A stretch of 64,000 bases of DNA from Punctularia strigosozonata HHB-11173 SS5 (lineage: Eukaryota > Basidiomycota > Agaricomycetes > Corticiales > Punctulariaceae), in NCBI RefSeq assembly GCF_000264995.1, contig NW_006767436.1, forward strand, positions 1,700,800-1,764,799. The letters are read 5' to 3'. Each line of letters starts with the position of its first letter. Within the stretch, counting starts at the first letter, position 1. The notes below the pieces were generated by a model, which saw only the letters and a program-made list of their open reading frames with translations, was not told where the DNA came from and ran no database searches. Below are positions 45,935-58,400 of this stretch, one piece after another. The translations under genes were made by a program, and so were the position numbers.

Positions 45935-46635
45935 ATGTCAACGGACGCTAGCGCTCAGATACCACTGTCTGATCCTATACCCGCTGTGCTTGACCCGGAT
46001 GTTGGATCACAGCACGTAGACTCTCCTGATAGTCATCCGAGACGTTCTCCTGCAGTTACCCTCATCGTCCTCGCGTCCGTCACCGCGACCATAGCTCTTC
46101 TACCTTATCGGCTCCATCGTCGGCATTTCCAAGAGCTGCGCTCGGGTATCGACAGAATAGCGCTGCTATCCGATGCCGTTCAGCACCAACTGAGGGAACA
46201 AGGAGAGCTCCTTGGGACGGCTATCAGGCGGGAGGAGCAACTCCGGCTGAAAAGTCGGCTCGAAGAAGCTATGCGAGAGGTTTCTAAACTGAGACGACAG
46301 GCGGACGAGCTGAAGCTCTCCAGCGTTGCACGAGACCGTCTCATCCGAGACGAGTTGGAAGGTCTTCGTGAAGAATCTCGACATCAGCGGTTAGTCCCGT
46401 TCCTGGCGCGCCCATGGCACTACACTCAATATATGTATGTAGTGAACAGCTCCAGGTCCTTCGGGATCTCGGGACATCCCTAGCTGACGTTGCAGCCTTT
46501 ATGCATGAAGTTGATATTCGCCAGGGATTCTGGACTCAGCGGCCCGACAACGGCGAGATAGAGCGTATGAGGCAGATCGCCTTGAGATTGCAGAACATAT
46601 CAATGAACGGGAAACCCGATGCGGTTAGCCGCTAG
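45935..46635 (+). CDS. Unknown membrane-anchored coiled-coil protein
   Basis: There are two exons (intron from about 46390 to 46445, ending TGTAG) and about 215 residues. The first 40 residues are polar and disordered. One hydrophobic helix follows (AVTLIVLASVTATIALLPY, about residues 40-58). A long charged coiled coil runs through ELRSGIDRIALLSDAVQHQL, REEQLRLKSRLEEAMREVSK and RRQADELKLSSVARDRLIRD. The end is VLRDLGTSLADVAAFMHEVD..IERMRQIALRLQNIS. I do not recognise a family. A single N-terminal anchor with a coiled coil suggests an organelle-membrane tether or assembly factor (mitochondrion or peroxisome possible), but that is inference. Confidence 0.72.
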
Positions 46636-46925
46636 TCCCAGCAGAATGCATTGCATGTTGATGAGAACTTAGGAGAGCAAGCCTGCGCTCCACGACGACG
46701 CACGGCAGGTTTGACTACTGGAATGCCCTCAACGAATTAATCAGCGATCTTGTGTTATCATTACTGTGCAATATGGACTAGATATGTGATTTTTGACTGT
46801 ACGAGAGTCCATCGGAATACAAATGCAGCGGAAAACAAGACAACAGAGTCGACAGCGAGACTACATATATATGCACAAAACTGATGCGTTGACTTTAACA
46901 ATACAGAGATCGTCAGGTGGTGTGG

Positions 46926-49900
46926 TCATGGCCGCCATGCGGGCGTTCGGGGAGTTGTAACAACGTGCCGAGGGCGCGTGCTAGGGGTCTTCGTCGGCGT
47001 CGAGGGCCGCAGTCCGTATGAATCGTGATCGGATAGGTCTGCTCGTCTCATGAACTGAAGCGGCATGAGAGGCGAGCCTGGAGAGGATGTCGTTTTCACT
47101 GATCGCGGACTCTGCCCACTGGGTGTGGACAGTGCAAACGTCGGCAGGTTCGATACGCGGTGCTTAGGTTCAGGAGTGCGCGGCGGAGCTGGAGGCGTTC
47201 CGTCTCGTGTCGGCTGTTGCTGTAACGTTGCTGCATTAATCCACCTCTCCTCTCGAGCACGAGGCGGGGATTCAACAGGTAACACCCGGAAGAGATCCGC
47301 GAAGTGATCCTTAATGAACCTGTGATGGAATCAGAATAGGTCTCCACAAAGAGCCCGCGGAAGAAACGAACTTTGATAGCTCTACCCAGCCGCCTCCAAC
47401 ACGGACCATAACCATCTGGGAGCGAAGTATGCGACAAAAGCACAGTCTGGGGTTCTCCTGTTCCCCGATCCAGTACTTGCCACTCTGGTCTTTCCAGGAT
47501 TCTTCTGCTATGGAAATGCTGATGTCAACCGGTAATTTGTTTACTACATGGCTGACGGCAACGTCCAATCTGTTTTTCGGATTGGGAACATATTCCTTCT
47601 TCACCCTCTTGGGAATCTTGCTCGGAGGCGTGGCAGTTCCAGGAGCCCCAGAGAGGGACAGCCGTGCGGCACGGGACCAAGTACCGTGCGACACAGACGT
47701 AGATCTCGAGGCACTACGAGTGGATCGAGAAAGGGAGGAAACGTCCGACGGCGAGGGAGAATATGCCCGGAGGATCTGGCCAGTTTGAGCACGAGGACGT
47801 AAACCAGCTCCAGGAGTACGGATGACGGGTGTTACAATGGAGGAAGAAGTGGTAGACGCGGTACTGGAGGTGCGTTGTCGTGATGCAAAAGTGGTACTGT
47901 AGGAACGGCTGCTAGTCGATGCCCCGTTGTCTCTGACAGGAGTGGCGACGTTCGGTCCGGAGACGGATCGGCTAGATGACGCTGTCGACATCTTACTGAT
48001 CGAGCGTGAAGGAGTATGCGATGAGTTGGAGCTGTTCCGCCTGGAGCTTGGTATTGCTGGGGCAAGCATCCCGCCTTTCTTCGTTGGACGGACAGAAAGT
48101 TGAGTATACCCCTTTTTCTTCTGCGTAGCAGAGCTATCGGAGGCGTTGGAGATACGAGAGACACGAGAACGATTGCTGATGGTGGAGGACCTGCTTTCCC
48201 GACCCGAGCTAAGCGCACTGGGAGGACGGGACTTTCTGCCCTTCAGACGGTCTCTCGCCATATCCTCGAGTTCTGTCCACGTCTGCAAGATTCTGTCTTG
48301 TTCCGAAGCAGCAGAACGGTCGTCGTTTATCTCTGCGAACGAGGATTCCATGGTTTCCACGACGGTCTTCGTGAAAAGCAGACGAGCGGACAGCTGTTCT
48401 TCGGGGGGAAGAGAGATAGACGAGATGTGACTGGAAGACAGCGGCGCAGCGGGAGGTGCAGGGTAGCTATCGATGTGTTCTAAGAGATCGCTTAATGCGG
48501 CGTCGCAACCTTGAACCTTGGTCGCGAAGTCGGCAAGCCGGTGCCACCGTGTCATACGAGACTCGGTAGCAGCCAGCTCCATTCTCAACGAGCGCAATTC
48601 CGTATCTATGATGGGATCATCGACTGAAGGCGGGAGCTGGGCTGCATCTTGCGCGATGGTGTATAGACTTGATTCCATCCTTGACCTTCGCTCTTCGGAT
48701 GGCGCAGCAGGGGCGACTGAGGATGAGGGACCATCAGGGTAGATAGCAATCGACCTGAGACGCTTTCTGAGCGAGGCGACTCGTTTCTGTAACTCGCTCA
48801 TCTCCACGCTCAAGCTGCGAACGATCGGTACGACGCGAAGACCAAAAACATCTACTATGCGCGGTCAGCGATCTCTCGTGAGAACAGGAGCGTTCCTAAC
48901 CTTCATCGGGGTACCCAGTAGGAGTACGCATGTCTGTGGAATCAGGCCACGCAGCGGATGCTGTATCCGCCTCGTCCCCGTCTTCTTCCTGGATCGTATG
49001 ATCCAGTAGATTTGCTTTCTGCTCTGCTTGCGTCATTGGGGCTTCGTCCGTACAGGGTGGCTCATTGGATACAGGAAAAGCGTCTTCCTGCTGGGTCTCC
49101 GATGGTTCCTCTGCGTGCTCGTCCTCCTGGGGTGTGCGCAGCGTTTCTCTCCTTAAGCTTGCCTGATCCTCAGCATGACATTCCAGCCGATCCTGCCCCT
49201 CATGGTTCGTGCGCGCGTGTGGCAAGCGTTCTTGCTCTGGCCCCCATGACTGTTCCTCTGCATCCCGCACCTCGCGCTCCCTCCGCTCTAGCGCTCCTTT
49301 CCTCATAGGATTGTGGTCTTCCCTCTCCTTTTTCGACGCTTCCGCTACCCCCTTCTGGTCGCGTTCTCTCTCCCTAAGCTCGAGTTCTTCCCTTTCTCTT
49401 TGTTCGCGATCTTCTTTCTCCCTTAGCTCGCAATCCTCCATCTCCTTCCGTTCACGCTCTTCTCTCGCCTCGTGCTCAGCCCTCTCCTTGCGTTCAGCCT
49501 CCTCTTGATCACGTAGTTCACGCTCCTCACGTTCCCGCCGTTCGCGTTCTCTCCGCTCTTGCCCCTCTAACTCTCGCTTTTCGCGCACCTCCTGTTTGCG
49601 TCGCTCGAGTTCCTCTTGTTCTCGTCGTTGTCGCGCCTCCTGCTCGTGACGTTCGCGTTCCTCTTGCTTGCATCGCTCATGCGCCTCCTGCTCACGCTCC
49701 GCTCGTTCACGTTCTTCCTTCTCCAACCTATCGCGTTCCTCCTTTTCCCTGCGGTCCTGTTCTTCTTTGGCCTGTATCTCCAGGGCTTCCTCCTCCATGC
49801 GCCGCTGTTCCTCGCGACGATGTCTTTCCTTTTCCTCAAGCTCGAGTCTCTCCTGCTCCCTCCTTTCTCGCCTTTCTTTGGCTTGCGTCTCCTGTAATTC

Positions 49901-52900
49901 GTGCTCTAAGCGTGCACGTTCCTCGGCGGCCAATCGCTGTTCTTCGGCCACTCTATCCTCCTCCAAACGCTGCAATTCCGCGCTTTCAATCTGCGATAGG
50001 CGATGTTTGACATGCGTAGCCTCTTCAACCCAGGTATTGAATCGCAGCTCGAAGTCGTCCAAAGCTCGTATACGGGTGGTAATTAGGCCTTGATGGATGT
50101 CGCTGTCGGCACAAGCCGGTGACTTATCCATGCGACGGAGAAGCTCTCTCGGGGGAGAGAACGATCGTGCGATACGCGCGCGGTCGGAGTGCAGCAATTC
50201 CTCGAGTCCTGATTTAAGTACGGCGATACGCTGCAGGAAATCTCCGGACGTATTCGTTAACGAACTCTTCACTTTGCCAAGCTTGTTTTCAACGGATTGT
50301 ATATCGGTCAATATGGATGCAACGGCTATATCGAGCTCTTTGGATATCCTGGCCAACTGCAGGTGGTCGTGCTTTCGGTGAAGAATTTGAACGTCTCCAG
50401 CCAATGCCATGGCATAAGAGTTGGAATCTGCGCGTACGTCGGCATCTAGTGCTGTCAAGTCGAATGGCAACTGCAGAACGGGGGACTGCCTGAGAGCATC
50501 CGGGCCCGTATTCCCAGAAGGCGATAACACGGGCGTCTTGATGCTCATTTCGAGAGTCGATTCTCCCTGGGCAATGAATATAACTTTGCTCGCGAGACCG
50601 GCTGTGAACTCCTCAACGGCGCGTTCAAACAGGTTGAGTGTCGCTAGAAGGTTTTCGTCGCTTTCTTCGCTGGAGCTCGCCAGTTCCGACTGAAGTAAGT
50701 TTTTTATAGCGTTATCATATCGGAGCTTGGCGTCTTCTCCTTGGAGTTGTAACGTATGTGCATTGTTCCGGAAACTGTCCATTATGGATGCTTGAGCAAG
50801 AAGTGCCTCCCAAGTTTTTACAAGTCTGGCCAGAGCGCAAGCATGCTCGGTCAGATTGTGAGCGCAATCGGAGAAGTATTGCTTGAGGGGATCATTCAGA
50901 ATGTCCGCAAGAGAGTTCACGAAAGGCAGTATCTCCTTGTCCTGCTTCTCGGTGGTAGCGTGGAGACGAGCAAATTCGTCTGCAGGAGTGCTCGATAATG
51001 CGGTTACGAGGCCGATCGGACCGGGACTTTCGGGAGTCGTGGGGACGTTAGAGTGACTCTGACTTTGTCGTCTCCAGCGCTGCTTGGCCATCGCGTCCTT
51101 CACCGTGCAACAGATAGCGTCCATCTCTGCTAGGCTCTCGCACATCATCGTGAACGCCCTTCTGGCCGCTTGAAGCTTATTCACTCCTTGAGAAACCTCG
51201 ATCCGGACCGTAGCCACATCAGAAGTCAGCGTAGATAATTGCTGGAACTGCGCCATGGCCAGCGTAGTAAACTGAGGATCTATGCCGGGGCGCTCCGTGC
51301 GCAGCAGAGCTGACTGCGAATCCCGTAGTACAGCTTGAGCCGCTGCGTTGGCTTTATCTATCTCCTCGCACAGAGAGGGCAGCAATTTCACGAAAGCAGC
51401 GTGCCGATCCGGTTGAAGGCAGTTTACGGAAGAGAAGTCGGGACGGGATCCATCTCCTTCTGCAATGGTTATACCTCGAAGTAGTTGATCACGGAATGTG
51501 GTGAATCGATTGATGAGGTCGGCGGCCGCGGTTAGAAGGTTCTCAACCTTTTGAACTGCTTCCACGCCTTCGTAGTAAGCTCTCGCGGATGACTCCGCCT
51601 TCTTCGCCAGCTCGGCGGTTGATCGGCTCTCATCAAGGAGCACCGCGACGATGTCGGCTTTCACAGCATGCTGTTCCGGGAACAAGGGGTGAGAAGGTGC
51701 TGGGAAGGTGACCGAAAGCAAGGATGCGTCTGCTCTGGTTGCGGCGCGTTTGAGGAGGGTGGCTACTCGAGACAGGAAATTCGCAGACTGCTTCGCGTTC
51801 GGTGGGGTGAAATGAGCGGCCTCGATTTCATCGAGCAGCGCCTGAGCAGTCGACTGATCCTTGAGGTTCTCGGTGTAGATCTCGTCCGCCCTGACCATTC
51901 ATCAGCATAGCACGGAAGATGTCAGAGGGGTCCTACTTCTTCCACTGCGTGACGACGCTCATCATGAATTTGCCAACATTCTCCATCTCATTGATACCCT
52001 TCTCCTCAAGCGTGTCTTGTTCGTCGAGGAGCTCATCCGGCACTGGTCTGCGGCTGATGTCGATCATTTTGTCCAGTAATTTGCCTGCGGCCGTGATCTT
52101 CCCATGTCGCAACGCAGTGACTTTACCCGCCAGTTGTACAGCCTCCCTTGAAAGATGCTCTGCATGCTTGAATCGCGCAGCACGAGAGAACCCGGGTTGC
52201 GACAGTGAGGCAACCGAGTTGATAGAATTCAACGAAGCCAAGGACACAACAGAGCCTCGGCGACGTAATGGCTGATGAGCCGCTGGAGGAGAGAATGCTG
52301 CTGTTCCAATATTCTCATAGACGGATGGAGACCATCGCGCATGGCTGTTAAGATATGTTCGGATGTCGGAAGTGATGTTTGCGAGGTCAACCCATCCGGC
52401 GGTCCTCTTTTCTTCCCAAGCTATCCTGATCCCTAGCAAATCAAGATTCTCGGACCTGTCACGGAGAAGATGGAGCAGTCTGTCTAGTTCGAGAATGGTC
52501 GTCAAAGTCAATTCAATGAGATCGGTATCCTCAGGAGACATATTGCGTTTTGCTGCGGCTATGCGACCATGAACACAGATCCCATACTGGAGTATCATGT
52601 ATTCTTACCCTTGGTGAACTTTCTCAGTTTCTTCAATTCCCCGGAGTCAAATATCTCCGTTTCCTTCTCTATCTTGTCGTGCTCGATCAACCAGCTCTCC
52701 AACTCCTCGCGGGTAGGCAGGCCAGGGGGCATCTCGGTGGAAGACTTTCGCACTGCTTCCAATCCAACGAACGCATTTACTGGAGGCATGCTTTCCAGGA
52801 GCTGCTCATCTCAGCAGTGGCATGCTTGTAACAAGGCAATTGCGACATACTTTGATCTTCTCTACGATCCAAGCCTTGCGTTCGCTGAACGTTTGCAACT

Positions 52901-53030
52901 CGATGACTTCATGCGATTCGAGCGCCTTGTCATTGTCGTCGTCATCTCTTTCGCTTGTATCTATGGAATCCCTTGTGGACGTTGAGGTTATGCTTGAGTC
53001 GGACCTGCCGCGATATAGTTGTTCCTCCAT
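46926..53030 (-). CDS. Giant coiled-coil protein with C-terminal GAS2 (GAR) domain
   Basis: This protein of about 1,850 residues is predicted to bind microtubules through its GAS2 domain. Start at 53030: MEEQLYRGRSDSSITSTSTR. Exons at 52595-52789 and 51933-52600 give a helical N-terminal part (GLPTREELESWLIEHDKIEK, IAWEEKRTAGWVDLANITSD). A splice near 51900 joins a 1,000-codon exon (48896-51898). Its first 620 residues are helical, perhaps spectrin-like. Then about 250 residues are an extreme Glu/Arg/Gln-rich single-helix or coiled-coil repeat (RREQEELERRKQEVREKREL). After another intron come serine-rich linkers and the GAS2 domain: DVAVSHVVNKLPVDISISIA, DQSGKYWIGEQENPRLCFCR and MVMVRVGGGWVELSKFV. 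A proline/threonine-rich tail stops at 46926. No calponin-homology domains are present, unlike animal spectraplakins. Its role in fungi is not established. Confidence 0.83.
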
Positions 53031-53439
53031 GTCGTGCCGCGCGTTCGTAAAGCCAGTACTCCAGTTGCGACGTAGGGAGAATTGCAAAAGTCAAATCAGA
53101 TATTAGGGCGCAAGTTGTTCACTGTTCCTTCGTAGAGCATAATAGCAACAGCGAGCGCCGTGAGATGAAGCTTGTAGAGAGCAGCCCAGAGAATTGGACC
53201 GCAGGGGCGCCGCACGTGTTGTATGCGGGTGACGAATAATTCCGAAACGGGAAGGAGGGAGAAGCACGCATCGGTCGTAGCGCTAGCAACGTCCCTTGCT
53301 TCCTTGTCCAGAGCCAACTTCGTCCTGACTCCTCTGGACTGTGGCCATCGTGTTCCGAATTCTACTGATCCTACCAAACATCAAGATTCTGCAAGCGCTG
53401 GAGTGATCCCGATCCGATCCGCTCATCGTCGGCTTCGCC
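53031..53439. promoter_or_regulatory. Divergent region GAS2 gene/HEI10
   Basis: These 409 bp lie between opposite start codons. A 93-codon minus frame (53096-53377) with a mildly hydrophobic patch could be an extra upstream exon of the GAS2 gene, but no join was convincing. Confidence 0.35.
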
Positions 53440-55109
53440 ATGGACACTGAGCTAAAATGCAATCGCTTGACCTGTCGCAAGACCATTACCGACAAGGCCG
53501 TGGTGGTGCGTATATACGTTGGATACGGAACTTTGATCTAAACAGGCGTCGGGGGCCGCAGACCACTTGTGAGACTGACGATATAAGAGAACGAGACGTT
53601 AATGAATGTGAAATTCATCCTCGCAGGCTCGCATATCTTCTGCGGTGCGCAAATGTGTCTATTTGCGAGACGTCCCGACGGACTAGTATTGTAGTTGACT
53701 GCGCCAATGAACTGTTCAACGACTCGCGTCTCTGCCCGGGTGAGTATATGCAGACATGCTTTGCGAATGTTGCAAAACGCTCATTGCATGATTGTGGTCC
53801 AGCTTGTGAGACTTCTTTGACAGAGCCGTGAGTGGGACCCTCAAGTATGTGTAATGTTGAACTGACCGCAGTCGCCTGCAGTGATGATGTAGTTGTACGC
53901 GAGACGATTCATCAGAGCACAGGGCCTGTCTTGATACATACGTCGATAGGTGTCAACATTAAGCCCTTCGAACGATTACAAGACGGTCAGCGAAGAGAGC
54001 GGTCGGGATCTGCCCAATCCACACTCATTATTTACAGTCTGTCCTGTCTGGATTGAGCCCAGCCTTGATCCTTGATATCTGCAGCCGGTAAGCTCGCCGA
54101 TACCGCGATGAGACGACTTTATCCACTGTGCCCAGGGCCATCTCGTTCTGGCAATACCAAACTCACCAAGAATAGTGCGCATATACCCTGTCCAGTGTAA
54201 TCTGATTGTTCATTCTTGCGATCTCAGCGCCTTCCAGCAGGCCGTATTTCGCAACGTGAACGCGAAAACCACAGAACTCCAGAAGCAATTGGACAGCGTC
54301 GTACGAGAAGGTACGCAACTCAGCAAGAGGGACTTACTTGTCAGCATACCTTGCTGCTGTAGCCAACGCCGAGATCAATATACTCACCAACAAACTGGGC
54401 GGTGAGTCTTCGCGAACACTGGCATGCGTATCTGTTCGATAGGTACTTCCAGAGCTCGAGCGCGATCTCGAGGTTGAACGCCGGAGAGTAAGAGAGCTTC
54501 AGGATGCCTCAAGGGACCGCGACAAGGAATATCAGAAACTCAGACACCAGTACGACAAGGTCAAGCAGAAAGCCCTTTTAGGTGCGGTTCCTGGCAGCCA
54601 AAACACGGCCACTACGATCACCACAGAGCACAAGGCCGCTAGAAGGAAGAGCAAGAGCCCCGGGTTCATCGGTGCCGCCTATGCAGGACTTCCAGTGGAC
54701 GTCGAGGCCGTCGGTGGAGGTTTGGATGTGCAAGGCGTACGAATTTGCTCTTGGGGACATGCGCGCGAACGTGTCACAACCTTCCACACAGATTCATAGG
54801 ACGCCTCTGATTAACCGCTCGACCGCCCTCGTCAATCACCAACCTTGGGCTCCAGTTGCCATCAAACCCCAGCGCCAACCATTCAACATCGAGCGTTCGG
54901 CCAGAGATAGCGTGCACGCCTCCCGTGATTCGCGTCAGAGCGCCGACGAGGTTGAAAATCTCTTGACAGGGCGCGACGGGATGACTCGCCAATACGCACC
55001 GATGCACACCGCGGGGGACTCGCGGAAGTTACGCGTGAACCAAGGGCACGGTAGGTGCAGGCGCACGCAGTCCTCCTCATGTTTGATTGATCTTCGTGGC
55101 CCGCCATAA
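53440..55109 (+). CDS. HEI10: HEI10-type meiotic RING E3 ligase (CCNB1IP1/Zip3 group)
   Basis: HEI10 proteins mark and stabilise crossover sites on meiotic chromosomes. The RING is built from very short exons: 53440-53505, a 7-nt microexon 53562-53568, 53627-53644, 53695-53739, 53803-53827, then 53882-53894 and 53950-53985. Joined, they read MDTELKCNRLTCRKTITDKA, VVTTCSHIFCVDCANELFND and SRLCPACETSLTEPDDVVVS, an unbroken RING with all Cys/His ligands. Next come SVLSGLSPALILDICSRAIS and FWQYQTHQE, highly typical of HEI10. A long coiled coil follows (NVNAKTTELQKQLDSVVREA, RDLEVERRRVRELQDASRDR). The C-terminal part is basic and disordered (RRKSKSPGF.., HRTPLINRSTALVNHQPWAP). The last exon edges are uncertain; the stop may be at 55107-55109 or nearby. 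Phase agrees at every small exon. Confidence 0.87.
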
Positions 55110-55424
55110 GCTGTGCCTGGTTCCGTCGCAAGACGCGGCCCCGGAAACTTCAAGCCGGTTGGCGTACCAGTGTAAAATGTCCACCCATGCTGAAAAACGG
55201 ACAGCGCGATTATCATGCTCTCGTATTGCTATGTAAAAGTACAATCGCTCTTGTCATGCGCCGATGCAAGAATGGTATATATTCGAAGCGAATGATGGGC
55301 GTAAGTCCTCGTAAACGAAAGCAAAAAGGGGCGCAGACAGCGTATAAGAAGTATCTATATGAAACCAAGGCGATACGTCGCTCACGTTCATAAGCCATGT
55401 GGGATATTGGATCGGCACGACGTC
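55110..55424. other. Convergent intergenic region
   Basis: This is terminator space between HEI10 and the CUE-like protein gene, with no gene seen. The minus frame 55213-55428 lacks any domain. Confidence 0.4.
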
Positions 55425-58400
55425 TCAATCGCGTCGTAATCTGCCGTTACGTTCGTCCTCGAGATACTGGCCGATGGCAACGACGTCTTGACCGGCCCGG
55501 CGCAGATATCCCGCTAATATATCCTTGTCCGCGTGGGGTAACACCTCGGAGAGCTTGGTGACCTGTCTCGTAAACTCGGGGTCACTCGCTGCTTCCCCGG
55601 CGGTCGGCGACGACGGCTTCGCCTCTGACCGCCCCCACACCGAAGGCCGCCTCAGCACCGAGCTTCGCCTTTTCGCGCTTCCAGCAGTCGACGCGGGAGG
55701 GGACGAAACGTCGAATGACCACGGGCTCTCCACCGGCGGCGACTGTTGTGACGTCCGCGCTCTCGAGCCCAACGCGCGCGGCCCGCCGACGACGGTCCCG
55801 GAGCGCGCGACCGACCTAGGCTGCGGTTCTGGCGCAGTCGGCGACGCGACGACGGGCTCTGGCGCGGGCAGCGAAACCGCCGTCATGATCGGAGGCGAGA
55901 TCACGAGCGGTTTGGCCGAGTCCAACGCCGGTCCCTCCGTCTGCGACCTCTTTACGCGCCCAGGGGGAGCCCTCGGCCCTCCCCTCACGACCGGCGCGCT
56001 GATCATCTGCACAGGCCGGGGCTGGGGTGGAACCGGCGGATTCTTCGATAGGACACGACTCGCCAAGCCCGGGGACTTCTTCTCTCTGGTCACGCTGTTC
56101 CTCCGCCCAAGGGACGCGAAAAAACCGCTGGCCTTGGCGGGTGCGGACATCGTAGCTGATATGGGCAGAGAAATCGGGATGCCGCGCATGGACGACGGCG
56201 GGGAGGCCATGGAGGCCAGAGTGGACGTCCCCCGGACACCGGGAATCGAAACGAGAGATGGATAGGGCAGGATAGGCGGGGCAGACGTGGCGCTTGCCGC
56301 GTCGTCGTGTGGTCGAGGGGTGAGGTCGGTGGCGAGAGAGGCATCTGGGCGAACAGGAAAGGTCGCCTCCGACTCCACGGACGCGCCTGAAACGTGTCTG
56401 GTTTGCCCATTAAATTGCTGCTCTGGATGTGTACTCGGTGCAGCCGTGGGCACGCGCGGATTGCTCCCTAGAGCCCCAGGTCCGTCAGCGTAAGCCCGAC
56501 GAGAAGCAGTCGAGTCGCGCATACCTCTCGTCTTCATCGCCATGATCCAGTCCCCGAGGCCGACCTCATACTTGCTTAGCTCGTTCAATTTCTGAGCATA
56601 GCCCATTGATCGGTCCAACGCCGTCTTTCTGCTCAACACATCGCTGTATTGCATTGGCTCCGGCCACTTCGACTTGATCTTAGGCCGAGCTTGCGCGGGC
56701 AGCGTTGCTGGCCTCACCCTGGCGGGATTGCGGGGAGGTGGAGGCAATTCCGGCGACGGTGTGGGCCTGGGCGACGCTCCCGGACTCGGACTCGGCCGCC
56801 CCCCCAACGAAGGAGAGGGCGAAAGCTCCAAGAACGCCCTGTTCGGGGACGGCTCCAATGCCGTCCTCGACGGACTGGGGTCCATCCTCGAGCCGCTACC
56901 ACGCGAGCTCCGGCTCTGCTTGCTCATCCCACCCAGGCTGGGCGTCCTCGGCAGCGCGGAGAAGCGCTTAAAGTTGAAGTTGGCCAGCGTGTTCTTGAAG
57001 CTCCTGGACGCGCCTCCGTTGCCGTGCCCGTCGTCCGTCGCGGGCCCGGTCCTCACGGGTGAATAACTCTTGACCCTCGTTAAGCGGCGCGTTATTCCGT
57101 CCTCCTCCTCATCATCATCATAACGACCGTAATGCCCATCGGCGGAGAGCGTTTCTTGCGGGCGAAGGGAAACCCAGCTGCTCTTGCTCCTCGCACTAGA
57201 GCGCGAGCTCAACGACGACCTTGACTTCTGCCTCGTCACTGTCACAGGCGTGTCCTCGCCCTCGCCTCCGGCACGGGACGATGGTATCGGTATAGGCGCC
57301 ACGCTCGAGCCCTCGTTACTCGCGTGATCTGAACTTTGCGCAACCGAGCTCGTCGACTGGTCGTCCGAGTATATCGTCGAGGGAGGGAACGCGCCCTCGC
57401 GGACGTGACCGGATCGCTGTGATCCACCGGAAAGCTCGCGAGCAGGCTGGCCGGGCGGTCTTTTCCCTTCGTCAGTCAAAGGCGACGCACGAAGAGAGGG
57501 ATGCGCCAACCGCGACTGGACACCCTCCCCGTCGCTGGAATCCGACAAGGCCGTGATGGAAAAGTCGGAGTAGGCCCTCTGCAGGGGCGGTGCGCGTGCG
57601 ACGGTCAACTGCGCGGACGAGGTGCTCGGAGCCTGCTTGTCCAGTTCTTGTTCGATGCGTCTGGGGGACGCCGTCGGCGGCGGCGGCGAATGCAACCGCG
57701 GCGGCCGTGGCGGGGGAGGCGTCGACGCGGCCAGCTCGAAGATGGCGCGCGGCGGTGGAGGAAGCGGGCCAGCCGTCGCGTGGACGCCTGGCTGGTAGTT
57801 GAGGTACGAGGACGGGTGCGGGGAGTGCGCGGGGGAGGCGGAGGCGGGGGAAGGGGAGGCGGCGCAGGAGGTGGCCGAGGAGTACTGTGATATGCTCGCG
57901 GACGACGATGCGCCTGAAACATTGGCATTGATGAGACCTTGCGATGACCCTCGCGACAGGCTTGGAGTGAGCCAGGGCTCCTGCGCCCCCAATCCCACGA
58001 CGACCGGGCCCGCGACGGGCTCGCCGACCGCCTTACCCTCCCCGATGTCCGGTGTGAGCGGACCTGCGTACGCCCTGCGCTTCGTGGGTGTGGCTTCCAT
58101 ATCCGCAGCGACCAGGCCGCCCGCAACGGGGCCCGTGTTCAAGTAGGGCGTCCCGAACGAGCTCAGACTCGTGCTCGACGCGTTCGAGTGCATTGCGGAC
58201 CCTGGGGACGACGCACGCGAATGGGGCGTCTGAAACACGGGCGGCGCTAGGGCGTGGATCAGCGGGAGGCCCGAGCTGCCGCCGCCGGCCCCGCCTCGAT
58301 CGGCAATCGAACGCGCCGATCCGGAGTGGGGCCCCGCAGACGGATCGGTGGCGACACTGGCGAGGGCCTCCGGACTGGCGCCGACGATGCCCACGTCGCG

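Noticed and set aside
49209-50093. Long plus-strand frames rich in Ser/Arg/Leu opposite the GAS2 gene
   Set aside because: They are mirror images of the Glu/Arg repeat on the minus strand and have no domain of their own.
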